64,000 nucleotides of DNA from Methylocaldum sp002005105 (GTDB lineage Bacteria; Pseudomonadota; Gammaproteobacteria; Methylococcales; Methylococcaceae). Every line of letters begins with the position of its first letter. The first letter of the stretch is position 1. A program made the translations under genes and the position numbers. The notes beneath the pieces are model-generated. The model saw only the letters and a program-made list of their open reading frames with translations, was not told the origin of the DNA and searched no databases. Shown here in pieces: positions 17,900-25,944 of this stretch. Location of the stretch: assembly GCF_051027545.1 (NCBI RefSeq), contig NZ_CP194902.1, positions 2,542,001 through 2,606,000 on the forward strand. The letters run 5' to 3'.

Positions 17900-18259
17900 A
17901 TGAGGATAAGGATTGTCCAGGTCATTGTTCCCGCGCTGCTGGTCGTGCTAGGGGGATGCGCGACGCAGGAAGGGCCACGTCCGCCCAATTGGGCGTATGC
18001 CGTGCAGACGGCGGACACACGGGAAGCGCACGAACGGCTCGCGAATCACTATGATGAAATCGCGCAGACGATGCAGGCCGATGCGGATGAAGAGCGCGAG
18101 ATGCTGATCCAGTATCAGGCTAATCCACACAAGTACGGCAAGCAGATTCTGGATTTGAAAGCGCGTGCCGAAGCCATGATCCGGGATCTGGAAATGGCAG
18201 CCCAAGAAAGCCGTCGTTTGGCCGAATATCATCGCCAGTTGGCGGCGGAAAGCCGATAA
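17900..18259 (+). CDS. Small helical lipoprotein of unknown function
   Basis: The 119-residue protein has a lipoprotein signal peptide with lipobox LGGC (Cys near residue 20) followed by TQEG, so lipid anchoring is expected. The mature part is almost wholly helical and charged (ERLANHYDEIAQTMQADADE ...), suggesting a coiled coil. An unusually good ribosome binding site, AAGGAGGTG, precedes ATG 17900. It converges on pqqE. No specific family was identified. Confidence 0.8.
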   Translation: MRIRIVQVIVPALLVVLGGCATQEGPRPPNWAYAVQTADTREAHERLANHYDEIAQTMQADADEEREMLIQYQANPHKYGKQILDLKARAEAMIRDLEMAAQESRRLAEYHRQLAAESR

Positions 18260-18329
18260 TGCTTCCGGACGGTTTATGTGCTCGGATTCGAACGAGCGTG
18301 GCGGTCCGCCCGTTTGAGAGTAATCAGAC

Positions 18330-19460
18330 TTAGCCGCTAAAAGACTTAGAGTTCTTGGTGTTGCGGAACACCATCGGTTTCGTTTCGCCGGTTTCAGCTG
18401 CCGAGCGCGCACTGGCGATCGCTTCGAATACGGCATGCCTATGGGGAGATTTGCCGCACACCGGGTCGGCGGCGGTCATATCGCCGGTGAAAAGATAGGC
18501 CTGGCAGCGACAGCCGCCGAAGTCCTTGGTCTTTTCCGGGCAAGACCGGCAAGGCTCCTTCATCCAATCGTATCCGCGAAATTTGTTGAAGGCATCGGAG
18601 TGTAGCCAAATATCGTGTACGCTCATATCGCGTACGTTGGGGCAGTCGAGTCCCGGCAGCGACCGGGCTTCGTGGCAGGGGAGGGCAAGACCGTCCGGAG
18701 CGATGGTCAGAAACGTCGTCCCCCAGCCGTTCATGCAGGCCTTCGGCCGATCTTCGTAGTAGTCCGGCACCACGTAGTAAATCTTCATCTTTCCCTTGAG
18801 CTTTTCCTTATAGTCCTGGGCAATGGCCTCGGCTTCCTGGAACTGCTCGCGGGTCGGCAGCAGCTGATCGCGATTGAGATGCGCCCAGCCGTAATACTGG
18901 GTATTGGCCAGTTCAAGATAATCGGCTTCCAGTTCGACGGCCATTTCGAGAATTTCGCGCATCAGGTGGATGTTCTGGCGGTGGATCACGACGCACAGAA
19001 CCATGGGGTAGCCGTGCTTCTTGACCAGTCGGGCCACCTCTTTCTTTTGCTCGAACGATTCGGTGCCGGCCAGATAGTTGTTCAGCGTCTTTTCGGGTGC
19101 CTGAATGCTGACCTGAATGTGATCCAGTCCGGCATTCTTCAGCTCGGCGATCCTGTCCTCGTTGAGCTTATAGCCGGAGGTAATCAGGTTGACGTAATAG
19201 CCCAGCTCTCGGGCGTGTCTGACCAGGATAGGCAAGTCCTGGCGCACCAGCGGTTCGCCACCCGACAAGCCGAGTTGCACCGCGCCCATTTCGCGGGCTT
19301 CGGAAAATACTCTCAGCCAGTCTTCGGTGTCGAGTTCGTCCTTATGTCTCGCGAAGTCGACGGGATTGGAACAATACGGGCACTGTAGCGGGCAGGTGTA
19401 GGTCAGTTCGGCTAATAGCCAGCGCGGACTACTGACGGGGAATTTGTCTGATCCAACCAT
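18330..19460 (-). CDS. pqqE: PQQ biosynthesis radical SAM protein PqqE
   Basis: PqqE links the Glu and Tyr side chains of PqqA in the first committed step of PQQ synthesis. The 376-residue protein has the radical SAM cysteines C23, C27 and C30 (TCPLQCPYC), GLSGGEPL, and C-terminal SPASM-type cysteine clusters (LPCHEARSLPGLDCP and CRSCPEKTKDFGGCRC) for auxiliary iron-sulfur centres. Its start lies inside pqqD, with a 32-base overlap. Last gene of pqqABCDE. Confidence 0.97.
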   Translation of the reverse strand: MVGSDKFPVSSPRWLLAELTYTCPLQCPYCSNPVDFARHKDELDTEDWLRVFSEAREMGAVQLGLSGGEPLVRQDLPILVRHARELGYYVNLITSGYKLNEDRIAELKNAGLDHIQVSIQAPEKTLNNYLAGTESFEQKKEVARLVKKHGYPMVLCVVIHRQNIHLMREILEMAVELEADYLELANTQYYGWAHLNRDQLLPTREQFQEAEAIAQDYKEKLKGKMKIYYVVPDYYEDRPKACMNGWGTTFLTIAPDGLALPCHEARSLPGLDCPNVRDMSVHDIWLHSDAFNKFRGYDWMKEPCRSCPEKTKDFGGCRCQAYLFTGDMTAADPVCGKSPHRHAVFEAIASARSAAETGETKPMVFRNTKNSKSFSG

Positions 19461-19710
19461 TATCCAAGGCAGATTGCAGGAGTTCGGAAATGTCGTCCCT
19501 TAGACCGGTGGTTTCGAATTTCGTCTCAAGTTCGGAAACGATTCCGTCCAAATCGCGTGTGCCGTCGCACAGCTTGAGGATTTCGGCGGCGGGCAGGTTT
19601 AACTCGACCAGGCCCTCGGGATAAAGGATCACGTAACGCTGTTGGGCTTCTTCCCATTGCAGTCGATGCAGGGGCGAGAAGGCAAAGAGGCTTTGGGCGT
19701 CTAAGGCCAT
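19429..19710 (-). CDS. pqqD: PQQ biosynthesis peptide chaperone PqqD
   Basis: PqqD binds the PqqA peptide (a RiPP recognition element) and presents it to PqqE. The real gene starts at ATG 19710 (93 residues, MALDAQSLFAFSP); the frame stays open upstream through pqqC sequence, but that part is a shadow. Typical motifs are RLQWEEAQQRYVILYPEG and LNLPAAEILKLCDG. It starts four bases after the pqqC stop and its 3' end overlaps pqqE. Confidence 0.95.
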   Translation of the reverse strand: MALDAQSLFAFSPLHRLQWEEAQQRYVILYPEGLVELNLPAAEILKLCDGTRDLDGIVSELETKFETTGLRDDISELLQSALDNGWIRQIPRQ

Positions 19711-19714
19711 GGTT

Positions 19715-20440
19715 TCAAGGCTTGATATTGAAGTAGGGCGGCTTGTTTTCGATATAGGCCAAGTACATCGCGTCAAGCATGCTCCACAGAATGTCCAGCT
19801 TGAGCTGGAGGATTTCCAGGGCGCGCTCCTGTTGCTCGCGAGTCTTGAAATAGTCCAGTGTGATGGCGAGGCCGTGTTCCACATCGCGGCTGGCCTGACT
19901 CACCCGTTTCCGGAAATAGGCGAGTCCATCCTGGTCGATCCACGGATACAGGTCGGGCCAGCCGGACAAGCGCTGCTTGTGAATGGTCGGCGCGAACAGC
20001 TCGGTCAGCGACGAACAGGCCGCTTCCTGCCAGGATGCCTGGCGGGCGAAATTGACATAAGCGTCCACGGCAAAGCGGACGCCGGGCAATACGTGCTTTA
20101 GCGACCAGAGTTCGTCTCGGGGGATGCCTACAGCAATACCGAGTCGCGTCCAGGCTTCGATGCCGCCGGCATCGTCGCCCCAGCCGTCGTGATCGTGTAT
20201 CCGCTGAATCCACTGGCGTCGGGTTTCGCGATCGGGGCAATTCGCCAGAATGGCGGAGTCTTTGACCGGGATCTTGATTTGGTAATAGAAGCGATTCGCA
20301 ACCCACCCTTGAATTTGCTCTTTGCTGAGCTTGCCGTCAGCCATGAGCACATGGTAGGGATGGTTAATATGATAATACGCCTCTTTCTCGCGCAATTTGG
20401 CTTCGAATTCTTCTCGGGTCCAAGGTGTCGGTTCGCTCAT
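19715..20440 (-). CDS. pqqC: Pyrroloquinoline-quinone synthase PqqC
   Basis: PqqC is the cofactorless oxidase that performs the final ring closure and eight-electron oxidation giving PQQ. The protein (241 residues from ATG 20440) has the helical-bundle signature NRFYYQIKIPVKDSAILANC, the RIHDHDGWGDDAGG motif and SSLTELFAPTIH. It begins 8 bases after the pqqB stop. Confidence 0.97.
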   Translation of the reverse strand: MSEPTPWTREEFEAKLREKEAYYHINHPYHVLMADGKLSKEQIQGWVANRFYYQIKIPVKDSAILANCPDRETRRQWIQRIHDHDGWGDDAGGIEAWTRLGIAVGIPRDELWSLKHVLPGVRFAVDAYVNFARQASWQEAACSSLTELFAPTIHKQRLSGWPDLYPWIDQDGLAYFRKRVSQASRDVEHGLAITLDYFKTREQQERALEILQLKLDILWSMLDAMYLAYIENKPPYFNIKP

Positions 20441-20448
20441 GGTGTTTC

Positions 20449-21363
20449 TCACAGGTCGATTTCCATGCTGTCGCAGGCAACTTCGATGCCCGCTCCGGTA
20501 AGGGTTTTTCGCTCCGGCGAATCTTCGTCCAAGATCGGGTTGGTATTATTGATGTGAATCAAAATCTTCCGTGCTTTGGGTGCATTTTTCAGCACTTCGA
20601 TCATGCCGTCCGAACCTGATTGGGGTAGATGTCCCATGTCGCGGGCAAGCTTATCGCAAATTCCGGCACGGCCCATCTCATCCTCCTGCCAGAACGTGCC
20701 GTCGACCAACATGCAGTCAGCCTGCTGCATGGCCGCGAACACGTGAGGTTCTATTTCTCCGAGTCCCGGCGCGTAATAAAGTTTCTTGCCCGAAGATATC
20801 TGCTCGATGATGACCCCGATATTGTCGCCTTCGTGCGGATCGTGCCGATGAGGCGAATAGGGCGGTGCCTTGCTTTTCAGCGAATGGGTGTAGAACTTCA
20901 GGTCGTGAATCCCGGGAATCGCGAAGCCGCTGCCGTCCAGAGGCGTGCTATGGTGGTTGACTCCACAGTAGTGCTCCAGCATCTTAAATACAGGGAATCC
21001 CGTCGACAGGTCCTGTTTCACCATCTCGCTGCAATAAATGTCCAAAGGTCGAGTGGACTCGCGCAGCATCAACAGTCCCGTGGTGTGATCGATTTGGCTG
21101 TCGATCAGGACGATGGCCTTGATACCGCTGTCACGGATGCCGTGCCTTGGATGGACGGCCTGAAAGGCTTCCAGTTGAGTGCGGATGTCGGGCGACGCAT
21201 TGAAAAGCACCCAATTCTCGTTGTCGCTGCTGACGGCAATCGACGACTGAGTGCGCGATTTGGCCTTGACTTGGCCTTGGCGAAGCCTGGAGCAGTTGTG
21301 ACAGTTACAGTTCCACTGCGGGAAACCGCCGCCCGCGCCGGCGCCCAACACTCGGACTTTCAT
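20449..21363 (-). CDS. pqqB: PQQ biosynthesis protein PqqB
   Basis: A metallo-beta-lactamase-fold protein, 304 residues, with the PqqB N-terminus VRVLGAGAGGGFPQWNC and a CNCHNC cysteine set. The metal region reads DSQIDHTTGLL rather than the classical HxHxDH. It is thought to act as a hydroxylase on the processed PqqA-derived dipeptide. It lies 101 bases after pqqA, with a terminator-like hairpin between them. Confidence 0.97.
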   Translation of the reverse strand: MKVRVLGAGAGGGFPQWNCNCHNCSRLRQGQVKAKSRTQSSIAVSSDNENWVLFNASPDIRTQLEAFQAVHPRHGIRDSGIKAIVLIDSQIDHTTGLLMLRESTRPLDIYCSEMVKQDLSTGFPVFKMLEHYCGVNHHSTPLDGSGFAIPGIHDLKFYTHSLKSKAPPYSPHRHDPHEGDNIGVIIEQISSGKKLYYAPGLGEIEPHVFAAMQQADCMLVDGTFWQEDEMGRAGICDKLARDMGHLPQSGSDGMIEVLKNAPKARKILIHINNTNPILDEDSPERKTLTGAGIEVACDSMEIDL

Positions 21364-21413
21364 TTCGATCTTTGCTAAGCAAAAGAGCTTCCGATGAGCC
21401 CTTTAAATGAAAA

Positions 21414-21445
21414 AACGGGGCTCTACATTGCTGCGGAGCCCCGTT
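21414..21445 (-). terminator. Terminator-like attenuator between pqqA and pqqB
   Basis: On the minus strand a 10-bp perfect stem (AACGGGGCTC with GAGCCCCGTT) and a 12-base loop run directly into a T-run, 20 bases after the pqqA stop. It should end most transcripts and so raise pqqA over pqqB-E, as precursor-peptide operons need. Confidence 0.85.
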
Positions 21446-21464
21446 CAGGGATTCAACCGGCGAA

Positions 21465-21539
21465 TTAGCGGTTGTAGATGTACATCGTGACTTCGAAGCC
21501 AAAGCGCAGGTCTTTGTAGCTCGGTTTTTCCCATCTCAT
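21465..21539 (-). CDS. pqqA: PQQ precursor peptide PqqA
   Basis: A 24-residue peptide reading MRWEKPSYKDLRFGFEVTMY followed by IYNR. It contains the Glu16-x3-Tyr20 pair (EVTMY) whose side chains become the PQQ skeleton. GGAGG sits nine bases before the ATG. It is too short for ordinary gene finders. It is the first gene of pqqABCDE and is followed by a hairpin terminator. Confidence 0.97.
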   Translation of the reverse strand: MRWEKPSYKDLRFGFEVTMYIYNR

Positions 21540-21605
21540 TTCGGATTACCTCCAAAAAAGTGATTTATTGCTTTAGTTTGGAATGGCTTATAAAGCTCGC
21601 GGCAA

Positions 21606-21634
21606 AGTATACGTATCCGATTTTTGGAAAGCAA
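21606..21634 (-). promoter_or_regulatory. pqqA: Sigma-70 type promoter of pqqA
   Basis: On the minus strand TTGCTT (21634-21629) and TATACT (21611-21606) are separated by 17 bases. Transcription would start near 21600, giving a leader of about 60 bases before pqqA. Confidence 0.65.
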
Positions 21635-21687
21635 CGGGAGTTATTCCTATTTCTCGAAGGGAAATCAGTAGAAGCCCGCTGGATTGC

Positions 21688-22437
21688 TCAAGCCGATCCA
21701 GCGCAAGTCGGGCATCTGGGATTTCTTTTCAAGATCATTTGATTCCACTCCATGCTCAGCGCATCGAGCAATAAAAGTCGTCCCACCAAGGGTTCGCCGA
21801 CGCCCGTGAGGAGCTTGATGGCCTCCAGGGCCTGGAGGCTGCCGATGATTCCGGGCAGAGGGGCAAGCACGCCGGTTTGCACGCAGCTTTCCGCAAGTTC
21901 GCCGTGATCGGCGTACAAGCAGTTGTAACAGGGGTTGTTTCCGACGCCCGGAGTGAATACGGCCAGTTGTCCCTCGAAGCGGATCACCGCTCCGGAAACC
22001 AGCGGCGTTCGTGTTCTTACGCAAGCGGCGTTGACGGCGAAACGGGTGGTGAAGTTATCCGAGCAATCCAGCACCACGTCGGCCCGAGCGATTTCCTGCT
22101 CCAATTGTGCCCCCTCCAAACGGGACGTGAGTTCGGTGACTCTCACATCGGGGTTTAGCCGTTCGAGGGCTTTACGCGCCGAAACCGCCTTAGGTTCTCC
22201 GATGTTCTCCGTGCCGTGCGCGATCTGGCGCTGAAGGTTGGATATTTCCACGACATCGTAGTCGTTCAGCGCCAGGCTGCCGACCCCGGCGGCGGCCAAA
22301 TACATGGCGGCGGGCGAGCCGAGACCGCCGAGACCGATAATCAATGCCCTGGAATCCAGCAGCTTTTCCTGGCCCTCGACATCGATCTGAGGCAGCAGTA
22401 TCTGTCGGCTATAACGCAAAAGTTGATTGTCGTTCAT
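21688..22437 (-). CDS. moeB: Molybdopterin-synthase adenylyltransferase MoeB / ThiF family
   Basis: An E1-like adenylating enzyme, 249 residues from ATG 22437 (the size of E. coli MoeB). It has the nucleotide loop GLGGLGSPAAMYLAAAG, the DVVEISNLQRQ motif, catalytic DCSDNFTTR, and a zinc set of CYNCLY with CPTC. The family activates the C-terminal Gly of MoaD or ThiS. MoeB fits better than ThiF given length and sequence, but the sulfur-carrier partner is not in the window. It lies upstream of pqqA with its own direction conserved; the pqqA promoter lies between them. Confidence 0.88.
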   Translation of the reverse strand: MNDNQLLRYSRQILLPQIDVEGQEKLLDSRALIIGLGGLGSPAAMYLAAAGVGSLALNDYDVVEISNLQRQIAHGTENIGEPKAVSARKALERLNPDVRVTELTSRLEGAQLEQEIARADVVLDCSDNFTTRFAVNAACVRTRTPLVSGAVIRFEGQLAVFTPGVGNNPCYNCLYADHGELAESCVQTGVLAPLPGIIGSLQALEAIKLLTGVGEPLVGRLLLLDALSMEWNQMILKRNPRCPTCAGSA

Positions 22438-22572
22438 CGTTCGGCGGTAGAGACTATTCGGAAAAGTAAACCAGTTTACCGGCAAAAATCCTTCGCCGCA
22501 TGGGGCGAGGATAAAACGAATTAGTCTTGCGATCGGGGGGGGCTTGCCGATCAGCGTTCTAGAGTCCGTGAA

Positions 22573-23178
22573 CTAATTTTGCCGCATCCAGCCGGATAAA
22601 AAGTTTCGGATCAGCGAAGTCGTCAGTTTCTCGGCATCGGGAAGACCGGCGATGTCCAGCTTATCGGTAAGCGCCAAGGTGCAGACGCCGTGCACGCCTC
22701 CCCAAAGCGCTCGAGCGGCCAGTGCGACTTCCGTCGGATTTCGGGCCGGACCGAGTCGGGCGAGACATTTTTCGACCCGATCGAACAGGGCGAGAACATG
22801 GTTGCGGTACCAGCCGGGCGAAGCGGTTGCCGTGGGCGATCCGCGTCCGAAAATCAGGTCCCAGCGTCCCCTGTGTGACGCGGCGAAGCGGAGATAAATG
22901 CGGCCCAGTTCCACCAGTACAGCTTCGGTATCGTTTTTCTCAGCCGTAGCTTGGTCGAGTTCGAGAGCTAATTCGGCCAAGGTCCGGGCGTTCACCCGGA
23001 AAATCAAGTCGTCCAGGTTCTCGAAAATCAAATAGAGGCTGCCTGCGGTATAGCCGATTTCGTTCGCGATCTTGCGTGTGCTGAGACCTGCCGCGCCTTC
23101 CCGCTCGACGATGGCTTCCGTTGCTTTTAAAGCCATTTCGCGAATTTCGTCGCGGCTATGATCGCTTCGTCTGGCCAT
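22573..23178 (-). CDS. TetR/AcrR family transcriptional regulator
   Basis: The 201-residue protein has an N-terminal TetR helix-turn-helix (LSTRKIANEIGYTAGSLYLIF) and a ligand-binding domain containing a WxGVHG segment (ALWGGVHGVCTL), as in the WHG-type TetR subgroup. Target genes are unknown. It is divergent from the DUF2782 gene, a possible target, across a 295-base gap. Confidence 0.9.
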   Translation of the reverse strand: MARRSDHSRDEIREMALKATEAIVEREGAAGLSTRKIANEIGYTAGSLYLIFENLDDLIFRVNARTLAELALELDQATAEKNDTEAVLVELGRIYLRFAASHRGRWDLIFGRGSPTATASPGWYRNHVLALFDRVEKCLARLGPARNPTEVALAARALWGGVHGVCTLALTDKLDIAGLPDAEKLTTSLIRNFLSGWMRQN

Positions 23179-23473
23179 GGCGAATATCCTTGCTCGATTC
23201 CGGGAATTTAGCCAAACCGCGTCGGTCCCTTAGATGAGGACAGCTGATTGACTCCATCCCAGCCTAACTCGGTGCGGATGGAACGGTATGCAGAGTTGAC
23301 GATTATCATCGCGAACATGTGATGTGCCAGGTAGTTTCTTGAGCCATGGGATTAACCGAGCTCTCGATCGTTCGATTATCGGCAGGACGTCTGGCCATGT
23401 AATCGGATTTCTCGATCCGATATGTACTATCATTGGCAAATCTCAAAACCCAGTCCTTTCAGCAGGATTCATC

Positions 23474-23803
23474 ATGCTACGGATTATTTCGCTTTGTCTT
23501 TTGGTTGTCGCAGCCTCCGCCCAAGCGCAGGGTGAACTCGCTCCGGTGCCCGAGCCGCCGGATATTCCGCCGCAGGTCGAGAGCGGTGAGCCCTTGGAGC
23601 CGGATGTCACGATTATCCGGCGGGGCAAGGACACTATCGAAGAATACCGGATCAATAATCGGCTTTACATGGTAAAGATCAAGCCAGCGATCGGTCCGGC
23701 CTATTATCTGCTCGACACCGACGGCGACGGTAATATGGACGTACGGCGCAGCGATTTGGAGGATGACATGCGGATTCCGCAATGGGTGCTGTTCAGTTGG
23801 TGA
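23474..23803 (+). CDS. DUF2782 domain exported protein
   Basis: The 109-residue protein from ATG 23474 has a signal peptide ending AQA, a proline-rich linker (PEPPDIPPQVESGEP) and the DUF2782 core (VTIIRRGKDTIEEYRINNRLY ... DRDGDGNMDVRR-like acidic loop). The family is confined to gammaproteobacteria and related groups and has no known function. The open frame extends upstream to 23324, but the signal peptide fixes the start. Confidence 0.85.
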   Translation: MLRIISLCLLVVAASAQAQGELAPVPEPPDIPPQVESGEPLEPDVTIIRRGKDTIEEYRINNRLYMVKIKPAIGPAYYLLDTDGDGNMDVRRSDLEDDMRIPQWVLFSW

Positions 23804-23967
23804 GGCTCCTTTAAACCGAGATAGCGGTTTACTGTACAGGCCGATCGCGCTTCTCTGATAGAATGAAAATGGATTCGGGTGTTTTGTAGTCCGTCGAATC
23901 CGGATTTCCATTCCGCGATTTCACGAGTCATCCCGCCTTTAAGAACAACACCAAGGATTATTCGCGC

Positions 23968-25545
23968 TTGAGCCAAAGCATAGACTCCCGGCTTAACCAG
24001 CTTATTCATACCGGCCAACAACATCTGCTGAGGAACGGCCTCAAAGGGCTGGAGAAGGAAAGCCTTCGGCTTGCGGCCGACGGCGTCATCGCGCATACGC
24101 CGCATCCGATGGGAGTAGGATCGGCGCTGACTCATCCTTATGTCACCACGGATTATTCCGAGGCGCTGATCGAGCTGATTACGCCGCCCTATGCCGACCC
24201 GGCGGAAGCGCTGCGGTTTCTTAAAGACCTGCATACCTTCATATACCGCAATCTGGGAGACGAGATCTTACTCGCGACTTCCATGCCCTGCGGCGTGAGC
24301 GGTGACGAAAGCATTCCCATTGCCGAATACGGAACCTCCAATATCGGTCGGATGAAACACATTTACCGGCGCGGACTCGCCTATCGCTACGGGCGGATGA
24401 TGCAGGCCATTGCCGGCGTTCATTTCAATTATTCGGTCAACGAAGCGTTATGGCCGGTCCTGTGCGAGTTGGAAGGCGGGGCGGACTCCTTGTCCAGCTT
24501 TATCGCAGGCAACTATTTCGGCATGGTGCGCAACGTTCATCGCTACGGGTGGTTAACAATCTATTTGTTCGGCGCCTCTCCGGCATTCGCCAAGTCGTTT
24601 TTCAACGGACGAGAGCATCTTGCGTCCAGATTTTCGGAGTTCGACGCCCGAACGCTTTTTCGCCCCTATGCGACTTCGCTGCGCATGAGCGATATCGGGT
24701 ACAAGAACGACAGCCAGGCCGGGCTCGATATCTCTTTTAATAATCTCGACGACTACGTGGCGACTCTCGGCAAGGCCATAGCGACGCCTTATCCGCTTTA
24801 CGAGAAGATCGGCGTGAAGGTGAATGGAGATTACCGTCAGCTGAACGGCAACATTCTCCAGATCGAAAACGAGTATTACAGCGTCATCCGTCCCAAACAA
24901 ATCGCCGAGTCCGGTGAAAAGCCTACGCTTGCCCTAAAGCGGCGCGGAGTGCGTTATTTGGAGCTTAGATCGCTGGACTTGGAGTGCTTCAGTCCTGCCG
25001 GGGCAAACCTGGATCAGCTGCGCTTTCTGGAAATCTTTCTGCTTTTTTGCCTTTTGGAACAAAGTCCCCCACTCGATTCCGCGGAGAAGAGAGAAGTCAG
25101 CCAGAACGGCATGGCGGTCGCGTGTTGCGGCCGTACGCCCGGGTTCAAGCTTCGGCGCAAAGGCCGAGAGGTTTTGTTGAAGGACTGGGCGGCGGAAATA
25201 CTTGAGGCCATGCGCGGCATCGCAGAAATTCTCGATGCGGAAGACGTGTCTAAACCCTACACGCGAAGCCTGGAGGAACAGGCCGCCAAGTTTTTCGATC
25301 CCGAACTGACGCCTTCCGCCCGCATGCTGGCCGAAATGAGGGCGAGTGGAGAATCGTTCGAGGAATATGCGCTGCGGATATCGAAGGAGCATGCGAGGGT
25401 GTTCCGTGATGGCTTCCTATCCGCCGAGCGAGCCGAATTCTTTCGCCGGCTGACCGACGAATCGCTCGAGGAACAGCAGCAAATGGAAGCTGGCGACAAA
25501 CTCTCTTTCGACGAATTTTTACACCACTATTTTGCCCAAGCATAA
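23968..25545 (+). CDS. gshA: Glutamate--cysteine ligase
   Basis: GshA makes gamma-glutamylcysteine, the first step of glutathione synthesis. The protein (525 residues) is of the E. coli class, with LKGLEKESLRLAADG, TTDYSEALIELITPP, YGTSNIGRMKHIYRRGL and ISFNNLDDYV. The start is TTG 23968, preceded by AAGGA nine bases upstream. Glutathione also serves the gloB product found 8 kb away. Confidence 0.96.
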   Translation: MSQSIDSRLNQLIHTGQQHLLRNGLKGLEKESLRLAADGVIAHTPHPMGVGSALTHPYVTTDYSEALIELITPPYADPAEALRFLKDLHTFIYRNLGDEILLATSMPCGVSGDESIPIAEYGTSNIGRMKHIYRRGLAYRYGRMMQAIAGVHFNYSVNEALWPVLCELEGGADSLSSFIAGNYFGMVRNVHRYGWLTIYLFGASPAFAKSFFNGREHLASRFSEFDARTLFRPYATSLRMSDIGYKNDSQAGLDISFNNLDDYVATLGKAIATPYPLYEKIGVKVNGDYRQLNGNILQIENEYYSVIRPKQIAESGEKPTLALKRRGVRYLELRSLDLECFSPAGANLDQLRFLEIFLLFCLLEQSPPLDSAEKREVSQNGMAVACCGRTPGFKLRRKGREVLLKDWAAEILEAMRGIAEILDAEDVSKPYTRSLEEQAAKFFDPELTPSARMLAEMRASGESFEEYALRISKEHARVFRDGFLSAERAEFFRRLTDESLEEQQQMEAGDKLSFDEFLHHYFAQA

Positions 25546-25575
25546 TAGGCCCGAGATCGGAGCCTATTCCGCCTG

Positions 25576-25872
25576 AGAAGCTGTCTTCAAACTGCTGCGC
25601 GCCGTCATGCCGGCGTTGTTCAAGGGTTCAAGATGCTGATGAAAAACATCTCTGTTTTTCACCCTACCGGGCGCGCTATCGTGCGTCCCATTTCTCTCCC
25701 GGAGAAATGGTCATGTACTCCTCGGTACACTCCGGTTTTGACTCGCCCGATCCTTGCGGTTCGCCCTGCGGGCCAGGCTAACGGCTGTTCCCTCCACGGG
25801 CCTGCTGGCGGCTTCGGGTCGCCCTTTCGCGCCTTTCCTTGACGTCGCTCGTGACGTTTGAAGACTGCTTCT
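25576..25872. mobile_element. MITE-like element with 17-bp terminal inverted repeats
   Basis: The 297-base segment between gshA and icd begins AGAAGCTGTCTTCAAAC and ends with its reverse complement, one mismatch in 17 (GTTTGAAGACTGCTTCT). It has no convincing gene; short frames inside it have no family. It accounts for most of the 399-base gap between gshA and icd. No clear target duplication was identified. Confidence 0.65.
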
Positions 25873-25944
25873 AAGGGCTAGATCGTCGCGGATTTCTGCG
25901 TCGGTCAGCATCTCAGTTCTCTACGCTATTTCATGGAGGTCGCC

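Noticed and set aside
21688..22437. Considered as thiF of a thiamine cluster
   Set aside because: No thiS, thiG or other thiamine genes nearby; length and zinc motifs fit MoeB.
23230..23439. A 69-codon minus-strand frame upstream of the DUF2782 gene
   Set aside because: No family, signal or ribosome binding site; likely chance.
25633..25842. Short frame inside the MITE-like element
   Set aside because: Composition follows the internal repeats; no family similarity seen, so treated as noncoding.
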